Assembly: GCA_018654845.1 (NCBI GenBank)
Contig: JABIKU010000017.1
Coordinates: 1-34,599, forward strand
Length of the DNA: 34,599 nt
From: Methanobacteriota archaeon
GTDB lineage: Archaea; Thermoplasmatota; Poseidoniia; Poseidoniales; Thalassarchaeaceae
Direction of reading: 5' to 3'
The notes below the pieces were generated by a model. That model saw nothing but the letters and a program-made list of their open reading frames with translations. It ran no database searches and had not been told where the DNA came from. Position numbers and translations under genes: made by a program. Of this stretch, positions 1 to 6,472 are shown piece after piece (positions within the stretch are counted from its first letter, which is position 1; each line of letters starts with the position of its first letter).

Positions 1-90
1 GTGCGGTAGATGCAGCCAATATAACTGCAATTTGACTGGAAATAGCACCTTGTCCCTTTAAGTCTCAATTCGTGTACTATACGAGCTTGT

Positions 91-1146
91 TCAACGCGAT
101 AATTCAGAGGCGACAAATTTCTCACGTGCATCATCATCTGTGGCCAAGACAATCTTGTGCAAAGCGGTAATCATACGTGCCATTCCGGTGATTGCTTGAC
201 AATAATTTTCAACTGGGGAGGTATCCTTTGACTCTATGATAGCTTCAGCAGCCAACTGCCCACTCTCAATGGCTAATCTAATTCCTTCCCCCGAGAGCGG
301 GTTGCACAGTCCTGCTGCATCTCCAACTAACAATGCTCCCTTCGCAGTCACATTTTGCTCTCCAAAGGGAATGGCCCATCCTTCCTGCTTTATCACCTCA
401 CCGATATCCGCTACCCCATTCTGTTGTAACCATTCAGTGAATCGGTCGAGTGAGGGCATCAGGTCATGACTTTCTTCTTCTGTCATGCCGCTTCCAATCT
501 TCAACAATGAACCCTTTGGAACAGAATAGGCATAGAATGGACTGAACTGTCTAGCGAAAACGCAATGGAAATCCGCTGGCATCTTATTTGAGACCTTAAT
601 CAAACGTTGACCAACTAACATCTTGGGTGTGTTGGCATCTGGTATCAACTTTCTACGAACTAAGGAGTGGACACCATCTGCAGCGATCAGATTTCTTGCA
701 CTCACCTTTTTCTGCGTTCCATTCTCCACATAAATCACGCTGAAAATGTCGCCAGCTTTCACATCGATGACCCTTGCTCTATGAAGGAGAGTAACCCCAG
801 CATCTTGGGCACGGTCTCGTAACCATTGATCGAATTCATCTCGCTTAACATTGAACAATCGGCTGTTAGTTACTCGACCTCCATTCACCACACCACTAGG
901 AGGGGTGTATCTCAGAACCAGTTCAGCAGGTTCTGAGAGAACCTTTGAAGGTATCAATGAGTTAAATACCTCCTCAATCAACTCCTCTGTGACCTCCGGC
1001 AATATCCCTCCACATGGCTTGTGTCGCATCAAGTCGCCCCTCTCAAGCAATAAGACGTTCAATCCCGCTGTTGCTGCGACTGTTGCCGCACTTGCGCCAC
1101 CTGGTCCACCACCGACGACGATAAGGTCCCAAGTCTCAGACTCCAC
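91..1146 (-). CDS. FAD-dependent oxidoreductase, geranylgeranyl reductase family (LipT-like context)
   Basis: The product is a 351-aa flavoprotein of the geranylgeranyl reductase/PHBH-like family. A Rossmann GGGPGG motif lies at residues 12-17, the family motif KPCGG near 43-47, and the second FAD motif GDAAGLCNPLSGEGI near the C-terminus. I place the start at a GTG (1146) four bases after the upstream gene's stop, with GTGAT just before it; this puts the FAD motif at the usual distance from the N-terminus. An ATG at 1239 would add a 31-residue tail without homology and overlap the ligase gene by 89 nt. Family members usually saturate archaeal lipid isoprenoid chains. Here it is last in a lipoyl-assembly operon, so it may instead supply electrons to the radical SAM lipoyl synthases, as suggested for LipT-type flavoproteins. 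Family call is firm; substrate is inferred from context. Confidence 0.85.
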   Translation of the reverse strand: MESETWDLIVVGGGPGGASAATVAATAGLNVLLLERGDLMRHKPCGGILPEVTEELIEEVFNSLIPSKVLSEPAELVLRYTPPSGVVNGGRVTNSRLFNVKRDEFDQWLRDRAQDAGVTLLHRARVIDVKAGDIFSVIYVENGTQKKVSARNLIAADGVHSLVRRKLIPDANTPKMLVGQRLIKVSNKMPADFHCVFARQFSPFYAYSVPKGSLLKIGSGMTEEESHDLMPSLDRFTEWLQQNGVADIGEVIKQEGWAIPFGEQNVTAKGALLVGDAAGLCNPLSGEGIRLAIESGQLAAEAIIESKDTSPVENYCQAITGMARMITALHKIVLATDDDAREKFVASELSR

Positions 1147-1150
1147 TCCA

Positions 1151-2788
1151 TCACGTCTGTAAATTTTTAGTCGCCACATGTGAATCTGGAATTGGTGTTG
1201 GTGGTGCCTTGAACCTGTTATCAACCAGTTGTACAACATTATCTAGAGTCGCTTCAAGCAAAGGTAGTTTGAGATCTGCTAGAGCCTCAAAGGTGCCTGC
1301 ATAGGCCTTGTCCTCCTCGCCTAAATCATAACAGGTCTTACCAACAATATCTAGGACAACTCCCGGAATGCCAGCATCCCTGAAGGCCTCATTACGTTTG
1401 ATGAAGAAGGCTTCACAAGCACATCCTATCCATGACTTGACACCCTGTGCCTTCATCTCTGCCAAGGTTGCTTTGAGATGCTCGAACTTGATGATAGTCA
1501 CCGCTTCCAAACCTTTCTCCTTGGCCATTTTGTATGCATCTCCGATAGTACACATACCGCACTCATCACAACCCTGTTTGAAGCGGTATTCGCAGTCAGG
1601 AAGTTTTGCGCAATATGGCAATAGCAGAACACTGGCATCAGCCATCACCTGCTCTATACTCTTTCCTTCTGGAACGTTGACAGGGTATACCGAACTGGAA
1701 TCCTCTGGAGCGATTCCAATGCGGTTGTATGAACTCTGTTCAAGAGCGAGTTTGATGGCATCACAGAAATCAGTTGGTACAAGTCCGACCATGTCGACAT
1801 CATGTTTCTCAAAGAAATTCAACACCTTATCCCGTACTTCAGGGAATGGGGTATTCATCAATTCAGCTTCCAAGTCCATTATTGCCCTTCTAGGGTTGAT
1901 GAAGAAATCCCCTGTGATCAATATCTGGCGCAACCATGAGCGCTTGATATCGACGGCAGCATGTATTCTGAGCATACCACCGTCCTGCTTGTGGATGGAA
2001 GTATAGATCTGCTTGTCTTCGGCTGGAGCAGCAGTCGCATGCACCCATTCATCTGATTCAAAATGAGGTATTTGCTCCTCGTATCTCTCAAGTTCCCAGA
2101 CAGTCAATTCTGCTGCTTCAAACTCAGCATCAAAAGCTTCAGAAAATGCACTGATGAGAGCCTCATGAATCGCTTCTTTGGTTGGAACCTCAACCAATAA
2201 ATCGGAGAGGCAGGTTACTCTGTCTCTTGCTGTCTCAAGTCCTCTTGGAGTGAGTTTCTCAGTCGGAATTTTCAAGGCCGTAAGCATTGATTCAATATCG
2301 AAATCAACGAGGACGGTTCCCTGATAGAGGAATACTCCATCATCCGCTACACCTCCTGTGCCTGAAATCTTGCGACCGTTCACCTCGATGTCATTTCGGG
2401 GCCTGAATTCTGCTGTGACCCCAAGTTTATCCAGACCTGCAGCGGCAGCTTCGCAGATAACTCTGGTCAATCCAGTCATATCGAAGCCAGCAAAATCTTC
2501 GACCGAGGCAACCACCTCCCAGCCAATCTGTGTTGGATCGAAATAGATGGCTCCCCCACCAGTCAAGCGACGATTGATATCGACTCCATTCCGCTCGCAC
2601 CAATCCACCCGTGCCTCCTGAGCAACAGTCTGGTGATGGCCAATGAGAACTGCTGAAGGTGAAAACTGCATGAATCGCAAAGTGTTTGGAACGATTCCTT
2701 CGACTCTTGCATCGAATATCGCTTGATCTAAAGCCATGTTTTCAGCAGCATTTCTTACACCAGTATCTATCAATCTCCATTCATTCAT
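1151..2788 (-). CDS. lplA: Lipoate/octanoate-protein ligase with fused DUF116 Cys-rich domain
   Basis: A 545-aa two-part protein. Residues 1-240 are an LplA-type ligase: RRLTGGGAIYFDP at 73-85 and NDIEVNGRKISGTG at 132-145, with the adenylate-binding lysine at about 140. Residues 250-345 match the ligase accessory (LplB-like) domain, with ITGDFF near 291-296. Residues 355-515 match DUF116, with Cys at 393, 399, 407, 410, 413, 456, 458 and 486 that could bind an Fe-S cluster. Such ligases attach octanoate or lipoate to E2/GcvH-type proteins, the first step of the sLpl(AB)-LipS1/S2 route. The ATG at 2788 is chosen because it gives the family N-terminus (WRLIDTG...AAENMALD) and follows GAGGG; an ATG at 2818 would overlap the upstream gene. 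Downstream gene begins 4 nt after the stop. The role of the DUF116 part is unknown. Confidence 0.88.
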   Translation of the reverse strand: MNEWRLIDTGVRNAAENMALDQAIFDARVEGIVPNTLRFMQFSPSAVLIGHHQTVAQEARVDWCERNGVDINRRLTGGGAIYFDPTQIGWEVVASVEDFAGFDMTGLTRVICEAAAAGLDKLGVTAEFRPRNDIEVNGRKISGTGGVADDGVFLYQGTVLVDFDIESMLTALKIPTEKLTPRGLETARDRVTCLSDLLVEVPTKEAIHEALISAFSEAFDAEFEAAELTVWELERYEEQIPHFESDEWVHATAAPAEDKQIYTSIHKQDGGMLRIHAAVDIKRSWLRQILITGDFFINPRRAIMDLEAELMNTPFPEVRDKVLNFFEKHDVDMVGLVPTDFCDAIKLALEQSSYNRIGIAPEDSSSVYPVNVPEGKSIEQVMADASVLLLPYCAKLPDCEYRFKQGCDECGMCTIGDAYKMAKEKGLEAVTIIKFEHLKATLAEMKAQGVKSWIGCACEAFFIKRNEAFRDAGIPGVVLDIVGKTCYDLGEEDKAYAGTFEALADLKLPLLEATLDNVVQLVDNRFKAPPTPIPDSHVATKNLQT

Positions 2789-2798
2789 TAAGCATCCC

Positions 2799-3809
2799 TC
2801 AATCATTAGTACAATCATCCATCAAGCAACAACATCCTGAAGATACTGAGATGTCAAGACCCTGTTCTATAGCGAAATCGTGCGCCTCTTCTGATGGGTA
2901 TGCCATGCCATTAACGCCTGCACGAATAGCAAGTTGGTCAGTCTCCACCTTGTGCTCTCCCGGCCTTGCACAACCCAGGATGACTGGTGTGTCTGGCATC
3001 GAAAGCCGGCAGGCCAGAATCACTCTTGCAATTTCCATCGGTGTACTCGTGGGTGAGTTCTCCATCGGTGTCCCAACCAACGGCTTGAATGCAACGACCA
3101 TAACTCTCTCGGGGTTGTGCCTTGCTATCATCCTAACAGCTTCTGCCTCACCCTTCAACTGGCCACGATGCAGGCCGACTACAATATGCGGCATCAGTGG
3201 AACATCGTACTTGTTCAACAGTTCCATCGAGTGTTCAAAAGCTTCCTTGACGATATCAAGATGGTAGATCTCCCGGATGGTGTCATTGGATCCCATAATG
3301 TCGAGCATCGCACCATCGATCCCTGCATCACCCAATGCTGCCGCCACCTCATCGAATACCACCCCTGTATGAACTACAATCGCAAGACCAAGTTCTTTCT
3401 TAGCCCGCTTTATGGTGGGGATGAAACGCAACAAAGGCACATCTCCAGCAAGTGTGGAACCTCCACTGACAAGGCAGCCACTACCGCCTCGTTCAACCAC
3501 CTTGAGAAACATCTCCCATAGTGAATTGGGAGTCATGGCGGGGATCATCGTTTCAACCATCTTGGCATCACAATGCTCGCAACCCAGAGAACAGGCAGAA
3601 CCGGTGATTGAAATTGAAGGGAAACGAAAGGGGTCGTCCTCAGCGATGTGGTCGGTCTCATAGGAAACCATGCCAGGAATGTTAATCGAAAAATCTCTAC
3701 CAAAATTCTGGCGAGATTGGTTCCAAGCCCGCTCAAATAAAGGCTCAAGTTCCTCCTCCGAGGCCGTCATACAATACTCAATAATGTCAAGATCAGAATC
3801 AGTCGTCAT
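2799..3809 (-). CDS. Radical SAM protein, biotin-synthase-like; likely one half of the LipS1/LipS2 lipoyl synthase
   Basis: A 336-aa radical SAM protein. The cluster-binding CSLGCEHC (CX3CX2C) is at residues 73-80, and glycine-rich segments GSGCLVSGGS and GLHRG follow in the expected barrel. The C-terminus carries SGCCCLMDDC (Cys 326-328 and 333), a possible second Fe-S site of the kind lipoyl synthases use as sulfur donor. It lies between another radical SAM gene and an lplA-type gene, the context of the LipS1/LipS2 pair that together inserts two sulfurs into octanoyl groups. I tentatively think of this one as LipS2 but the sequence does not let me assign the number securely. The start at 3809 is supported by GGAGGT at 3826-3821; it overlaps the upstream gene by 11 nt, implying translational coupling. 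Confidence 0.82.
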   Translation of the reverse strand: MTTDSDLDIIEYCMTASEEELEPLFERAWNQSRQNFGRDFSINIPGMVSYETDHIAEDDPFRFPSISITGSACSLGCEHCDAKMVETMIPAMTPNSLWEMFLKVVERGGSGCLVSGGSTLAGDVPLLRFIPTIKRAKKELGLAIVVHTGVVFDEVAAALGDAGIDGAMLDIMGSNDTIREIYHLDIVKEAFEHSMELLNKYDVPLMPHIVVGLHRGQLKGEAEAVRMIARHNPERVMVVAFKPLVGTPMENSPTSTPMEIARVILACRLSMPDTPVILGCARPGEHKVETDQLAIRAGVNGMAYPSEEAHDFAIEQGLDISVSSGCCCLMDDCTND

Positions 3810-4935
3810 CAAATGGATCGACCTCCACATCCTCAGTTCCATCATAATCCTTCAGCTGTCGCTTTGCGTGAACGATGTCTGAAGAGATAGGAGGGATTGG
3901 GAAATTACGCCATCGACCCTGAGCAGCCTCACCAGGGGTACAGTTTCCGAACGGACGATTGCATGCACAATCAACTGTTTCTCCAGCACATCCTGAAGTC
4001 ATGAATGCCTTGCCGCCTTCAGTAATCATTTCCACAACCGCAGCATCAAGACCAAAATCTGTGATGTTACTATTTTTGTCAAAAGTCATCGCATCTCCAC
4101 GACCGAAATTCTCATTGATAATGTAGCGAGCGAGTTGGACTCTGCGGTAGGATCCAATAGGCGGTTGAGGCCAATGCCCAAGCGTGGTCCCAGGTTCGGG
4201 GTTGAAGGAGAACAGATGGGTCAATGCGCCCATATCATGCGCTCTCTGCATTGTCTCAACTATTTCTTTCTCGGTTTCACCTAATCCCGCAACAAGATGT
4301 ATTCCTGCATTGCGCGGACCAAAAACCTCGATGGTATCCTCGACACATTGCCAATAATTGTCCCAATCCAGAGGGCCCTTGACATCCTTGCCGCGAACTG
4401 CATCGAATACCTTGCGGGTCGCACCATCCAATGCGGTGGCAACCATATCGGCACCTGCTTCCTTGGCTCGAATGAGCCATTCCTTATCGATGACTGTGGG
4501 CATCAATAGAATTGAGATTCGAGTGATTGATTCTGAAAGTTTCCTCACAGCATCGATGGTGTCTTCTTTTGCGCCACGATTGAGAACCATTGAGACACAC
4601 ACACGTTCTATATCTGGAGCGGTCCCACTGCTGATCGTCTCATTCACCTGATCCAATGAGACCAAAGGCCAGTCGACACGGATGAATGAACGGTCGGTCC
4701 AATCCTCTTCAGATTCTCGCGACTTCGCTAGGCCGCAGTATCCACACTTGGCGTGACAACCATCCTCATAATCGAGCAAAACATTGATGGAATGTAGTTT
4801 CGCATCTCGATAGAAACGCCCATTTTCAGTTCCCATGATTAGCGCTGCAGCCTGGCTTGTTCTGACCTCTTGGACGGTGTCCCGGACCATGTCCGGAGTA
4901 GCATCTACTATTTTCAACCTCTTTCCTGCAACCAT
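3799..4935 (-). CDS. Radical SAM protein, biotin-synthase-related; likely the other half of the LipS1/LipS2 lipoyl synthase
   Basis: A 378-aa protein and the first gene of the minus-strand operon. The radical SAM motif CHAKCGYCGL is at residues 60-69 (Cys 60, 64, 67), with biotin-synthase-like features such as GIHLVAGLGET near 211-221. A late Cys group (316, 323, 325, 332) could hold an auxiliary cluster. The tail is acidic (VDPFDDD). Together with the next two genes it forms the LplA plus two radical SAM set known from Thermococcus kodakarensis LipS1/LipS2 and from bacterial sLpl-LipS1/S2 systems. I lean toward LipS1 for this one. ATG 4935 is the only sensible start; it has only a weak GAG upstream. 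A classical LipA is not present in the window. Confidence 0.82.
   Translation of the reverse strand: MVAGKRLKIVDATPDMVRDTVQEVRTSQAAALIMGTENGRFYRDAKLHSINVLLDYEDGCHAKCGYCGLAKSRESEEDWTDRSFIRVDWPLVSLDQVNETISSGTAPDIERVCVSMVLNRGAKEDTIDAVRKLSESITRISILLMPTVIDKEWLIRAKEAGADMVATALDGATRKVFDAVRGKDVKGPLDWDNYWQCVEDTIEVFGPRNAGIHLVAGLGETEKEIVETMQRAHDMGALTHLFSFNPEPGTTLGHWPQPPIGSYRRVQLARYIINENFGRGDAMTFDKNSNITDFGLDAAVVEMITEGGKAFMTSGCAGETVDCACNRPFGNCTPGEAAQGRWRNFPIPPISSDIVHAKRQLKDYDGTEDVEVDPFDDD
3821..3826 (-). promoter_or_regulatory. Ribosome binding site deciding the second radical SAM gene start
   Basis: Read on the minus strand, GGAGGT lies 11 nt before the ATG at 3809 and inside the 3' end of the upstream gene. 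It supports 3809 rather than the ATG at 3845, which lies upstream of this site. Confidence 0.6.
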
Positions 4936-4997
4936 AGTGTCTCAGATTTGGGCCAGATTAGAGTCAGATTACAAACCTTTGTGTAATGCTGCAATCA

Positions 4998-5005
4998 TTT
5001 AATAT
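4998..5005 (-). promoter_or_regulatory. Candidate TATA box for the lipoyl operon
   Basis: On the minus strand ATATTAAA follows a purine-rich GAAAAAAAAGATGC stretch that could serve as BRE. It lies about 63 nt before ATG 4935, which would give a leader of roughly 35-40 nt. Pattern recognition only. Confidence 0.35.
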
Positions 5006-5105
5006 GCATCTTTTTTTTCGATTTTATTACTCATGTTGGTCCTACATCAGGATTTTACACAAGTGCTGGAATGAGTAAATCATTAGAGCACAGGTGATGG
5101 CGAAG

Positions 5106-5216
5106 ATGATTGAAGAATTCACTGATGAAGAAATGTTTGAGTGGCTGTCCAATGGCGCGGATGTTGTCATCATCGTTGACGTAGGTTCTGAAGAATTGAA
5201 AAAAGTCATAATTTAG
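5106..5216 (+). CDS. Possible small acidic protein, 36 aa
   Basis: A short ORF in the divergent intergenic gap encodes 36 residues, acidic in the first third and hydrophobic in the middle (VVIIVDVG). A good AGGTGAT site at 5092-5098 is 7 nt before the ATG; an in-frame ATG at 5097 overlaps that site and is less likely. I recognise no family. It could be a true small protein, a remnant, or chance; the well-placed ribosome binding site is the only positive sign. The stop is directly followed by an AT-rich inverted repeat that could end transcription. Confidence 0.35.
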   Translation: MIEEFTDEEMFEWLSNGADVVIIVDVGSEELKKVII

Positions 5217-5217
5217 C

Positions 5218-5255
5218 AAAAAAATGCCGATTCAAATCTATCTAAGCATTTTTTT
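5218..5255. terminator. 10-bp inverted repeat ending in a T run; possible terminator
   Basis: AAAAAAATGC (5218-5227) and GCATTTTTTT (5246-5255) are perfect inverted repeats separated by 18 nt. The right arm is a T run on the plus strand and the left arm gives a T run on the minus strand, so it could end transcription either way. It follows the small ORF stop by two bases. Archaeal terminators are often just T-rich, so the call is tentative. Confidence 0.4.
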
Positions 5256-5272
5256 GAACCCTTAGGGTTCGA
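5254..5272 (+). repeat. CTTAG-core hairpin upstream of L15e
   Basis: GAACCC-TTA-GGGTTC is a perfect palindrome at 5256-5270. In RNA it extends by a U-G and a U-A pair to an 8-bp stem with a 3-nt centre at 5254-5272. It lies about 60 nt before the L15e start. It shares its design with hairpins at 9060, 14048 and 18591 while the stem sequence differs. It may be a leader stem-loop, an operator or a dispersed element. Confidence 0.6.
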
Positions 5273-5332
5273 TGTCTAAGATATAGACTCATAAAGGGGT
5301 GGCAAGTCGGCGAGTCGCTACGAGGGATGATT

Positions 5333-5920
5333 ATGGGTGTAACACAGTACGTTCGTGACGCTTGGAAGAACCCAAAGGCAACTATGGAACCTCGTCATAG
5401 AGTCACTCGAATGGCGGATTGGAGAAAGGATTCAGTCTTCCAACGAATCGACAAACCAACCCGCATCGACGCAGCTCGTCGAGTCGGCTACCGAGCAAAA
5501 CAGGGGGTAGTCGTTGTACGAACCCGCGTTCGCCGTGGTGGACTTCGCAAGGGTAAGGTTCACATGAAGCGAAAGCCAAGTAAGGCTGGTATCACCAAGA
5601 TTACTATGGCAAAGTCAATCCAGAGAATCGCAGAAGAGCGCGTTTCACGCCGATATCCAAATCTCGAAGTTCTGAACTCATACTGGGTTGGAGAAGATGG
5701 AAAGAACAAATTTTTCGAAGTAATTCTACTCGACCCAAACCATCCTGTTATCATGGCAGACAAGCAATACAAGTGGGTCGCTGAAGGTAATAGTCACACT
5801 GGCCGTGCTTACCGTGGAAAGACCAGTGCTGGAAAGCGTGGTCGCGGTTTGATGAACAAGGGTAAGGGAGCAGAGAAGTTGCGCCCATCCTTGAAGGCAA
5901 ACAAGAACCGTGGAAAGTAA
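5333..5920 (+). CDS. rpl15e: 50S ribosomal protein L15e
   Basis: A 195-aa basic protein that matches archaeal/eukaryotic L15e along its whole length and at the usual size. Recognisable segments are the N-terminal MGVTQYVRDAWKNP, RVGYRAKQG in the first half, EVLNSYWVGEDG in the middle, and the Lys/Arg/Gly-rich end with GKTSAGKRGRG. It is an rRNA-binding component of the large subunit with no bacterial counterpart (bacterial L15 is unrelated), so it marks the window as archaeal. An ATG at 5327 is in frame, but 5333 gives the family N-terminus and lies better spaced behind GAGGGAT. Upstream is a CTTAG hairpin and a small GCGA-G-TCGC palindrome near 5310; either could be a leader element, though no autoregulation is shown. 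Confidence 0.96.
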   Translation: MGVTQYVRDAWKNPKATMEPRHRVTRMADWRKDSVFQRIDKPTRIDAARRVGYRAKQGVVVVRTRVRRGGLRKGKVHMKRKPSKAGITKITMAKSIQRIAEERVSRRYPNLEVLNSYWVGEDGKNKFFEVILLDPNHPVIMADKQYKWVAEGNSHTGRAYRGKTSAGKRGRGLMNKGKGAEKLRPSLKANKNRGK

Positions 5921-6089
5921 ACATCCACTTCTTCGAAAAATCGGGCACCTTCGTACCCACAGTATCGGTGAAAAGTCGGCTCTGCCAACGATTCAAACAA
6001 CTAGTTCTTACTCTGGATTTTAATGAGATAGTACACAATTGAAGAATGTGGTAATATTTTTTCGACATAATTACATGTGGTCTGAAATT

Positions 6090-6097
6090 ACATATAC
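6090..6097 (+). promoter_or_regulatory. Candidate TATA box upstream of the PRC-barrel gene
   Basis: ACATATAC lies about 55 nt before ATG 6151. Initiation 25-30 nt downstream would give a short leader or place a TTG at 6124 close to the mRNA end. The rest of 5921-6150 shows no further gene, only a weak GGG...CCC stem near 5943-5958. Confidence 0.3.
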
Positions 6098-6150
6098 AAA
6101 AGTGAAAGGAATCCGAAGATTCATTGCATCGAAGCACTGCCTATCGTTCG

Positions 6151-6405
6151 ATGGCAGAGTGTGCGGTCAGTGAAATTCGAGGTCTACCGGTTATTTTACC
6201 GGATGGGCGACTACTTGGGACAGTTCACGACACCGTTCTTGAAACCGATAATTGGTCAACATCACATATTTTCGTTTCCGACCCACCTGCAGATTTAGTA
6301 GAGGGTCGAATTCACGTTGCAATCCCATGGAATTGGGTTCGTTCGATTGGAGATGTAGTGATTTTACGATGGTTCCCCCCTACTCCAATTCCAAAAAAAC
6401 CTTGA
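6151..6405 (+). CDS. Small PRC-barrel domain protein
   Basis: An 84-aa protein made almost entirely of one PRC-barrel-like beta domain: RGLPVILPDGRLLGTVHD at the start, a central strand (HIFVSDP), and IPWNWVRSIGDVVIL at the end, followed by a Pro-rich tail (PPTPIPKKP). Short archaeal PRC-barrel proteins are common; some, such as haloarchaeal CdpB, take part in cell division, but their function is usually unknown. I choose ATG 6151 because the PRC fold begins right after it; a TTG at 6124 would add nine residues. Neither has a clear ribosome binding site, so the message may have a very short leader. It lies between L15e and the surface-protein block and seems transcribed separately. Confidence 0.6.
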   Translation: MAECAVSEIRGLPVILPDGRLLGTVHDTVLETDNWSTSHIFVSDPPADLVEGRIHVAIPWNWVRSIGDVVILRWFPPTPIPKKP

Positions 6406-6413
6406 AATATATT
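6405..6413 (+). promoter_or_regulatory. Candidate TATA box upstream of the PKD surface protein
   Basis: AAATATATT overlaps the stop of the preceding gene and lies 60 nt before ATG 6473. It is the best TATA-like match in the short gap. Confidence 0.35.
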
Positions 6414-6472
6414 GATGCAAGAACGAACATTGCCACGATACGATTCAAAAGTAATGTGTTTACGCTAATGCA

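Noticed and set aside
1146-1239. Upstream ATG starts at 1239 and 1179 for the flavoprotein
   Set aside because: They overlap the ligase gene and add an N-terminus with no homology; the GTG at 1146 gives the family start.
1368-2006. 212-aa open frame on the plus strand within the ligase gene
   Set aside because: It is antisense to a clear LplA-DUF116 gene, has no recognisable domain or ribosome binding site, and its composition is that expected of a shadow frame.
2788-2818. ATG 2818 as ligase start
   Set aside because: It overlaps the preceding radical SAM gene and adds residues before the conserved WRLIDTG start; ATG 2788 has GAGGG upstream.
5290-5332. GC-rich, structured stretch before L15e that at first looked like part of a tRNA or small RNA
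   Set aside because: No acceptor stem, anticodon arm or T-loop could be built; it is just the gene leader with a small GCGA-G-TCGC palindrome.
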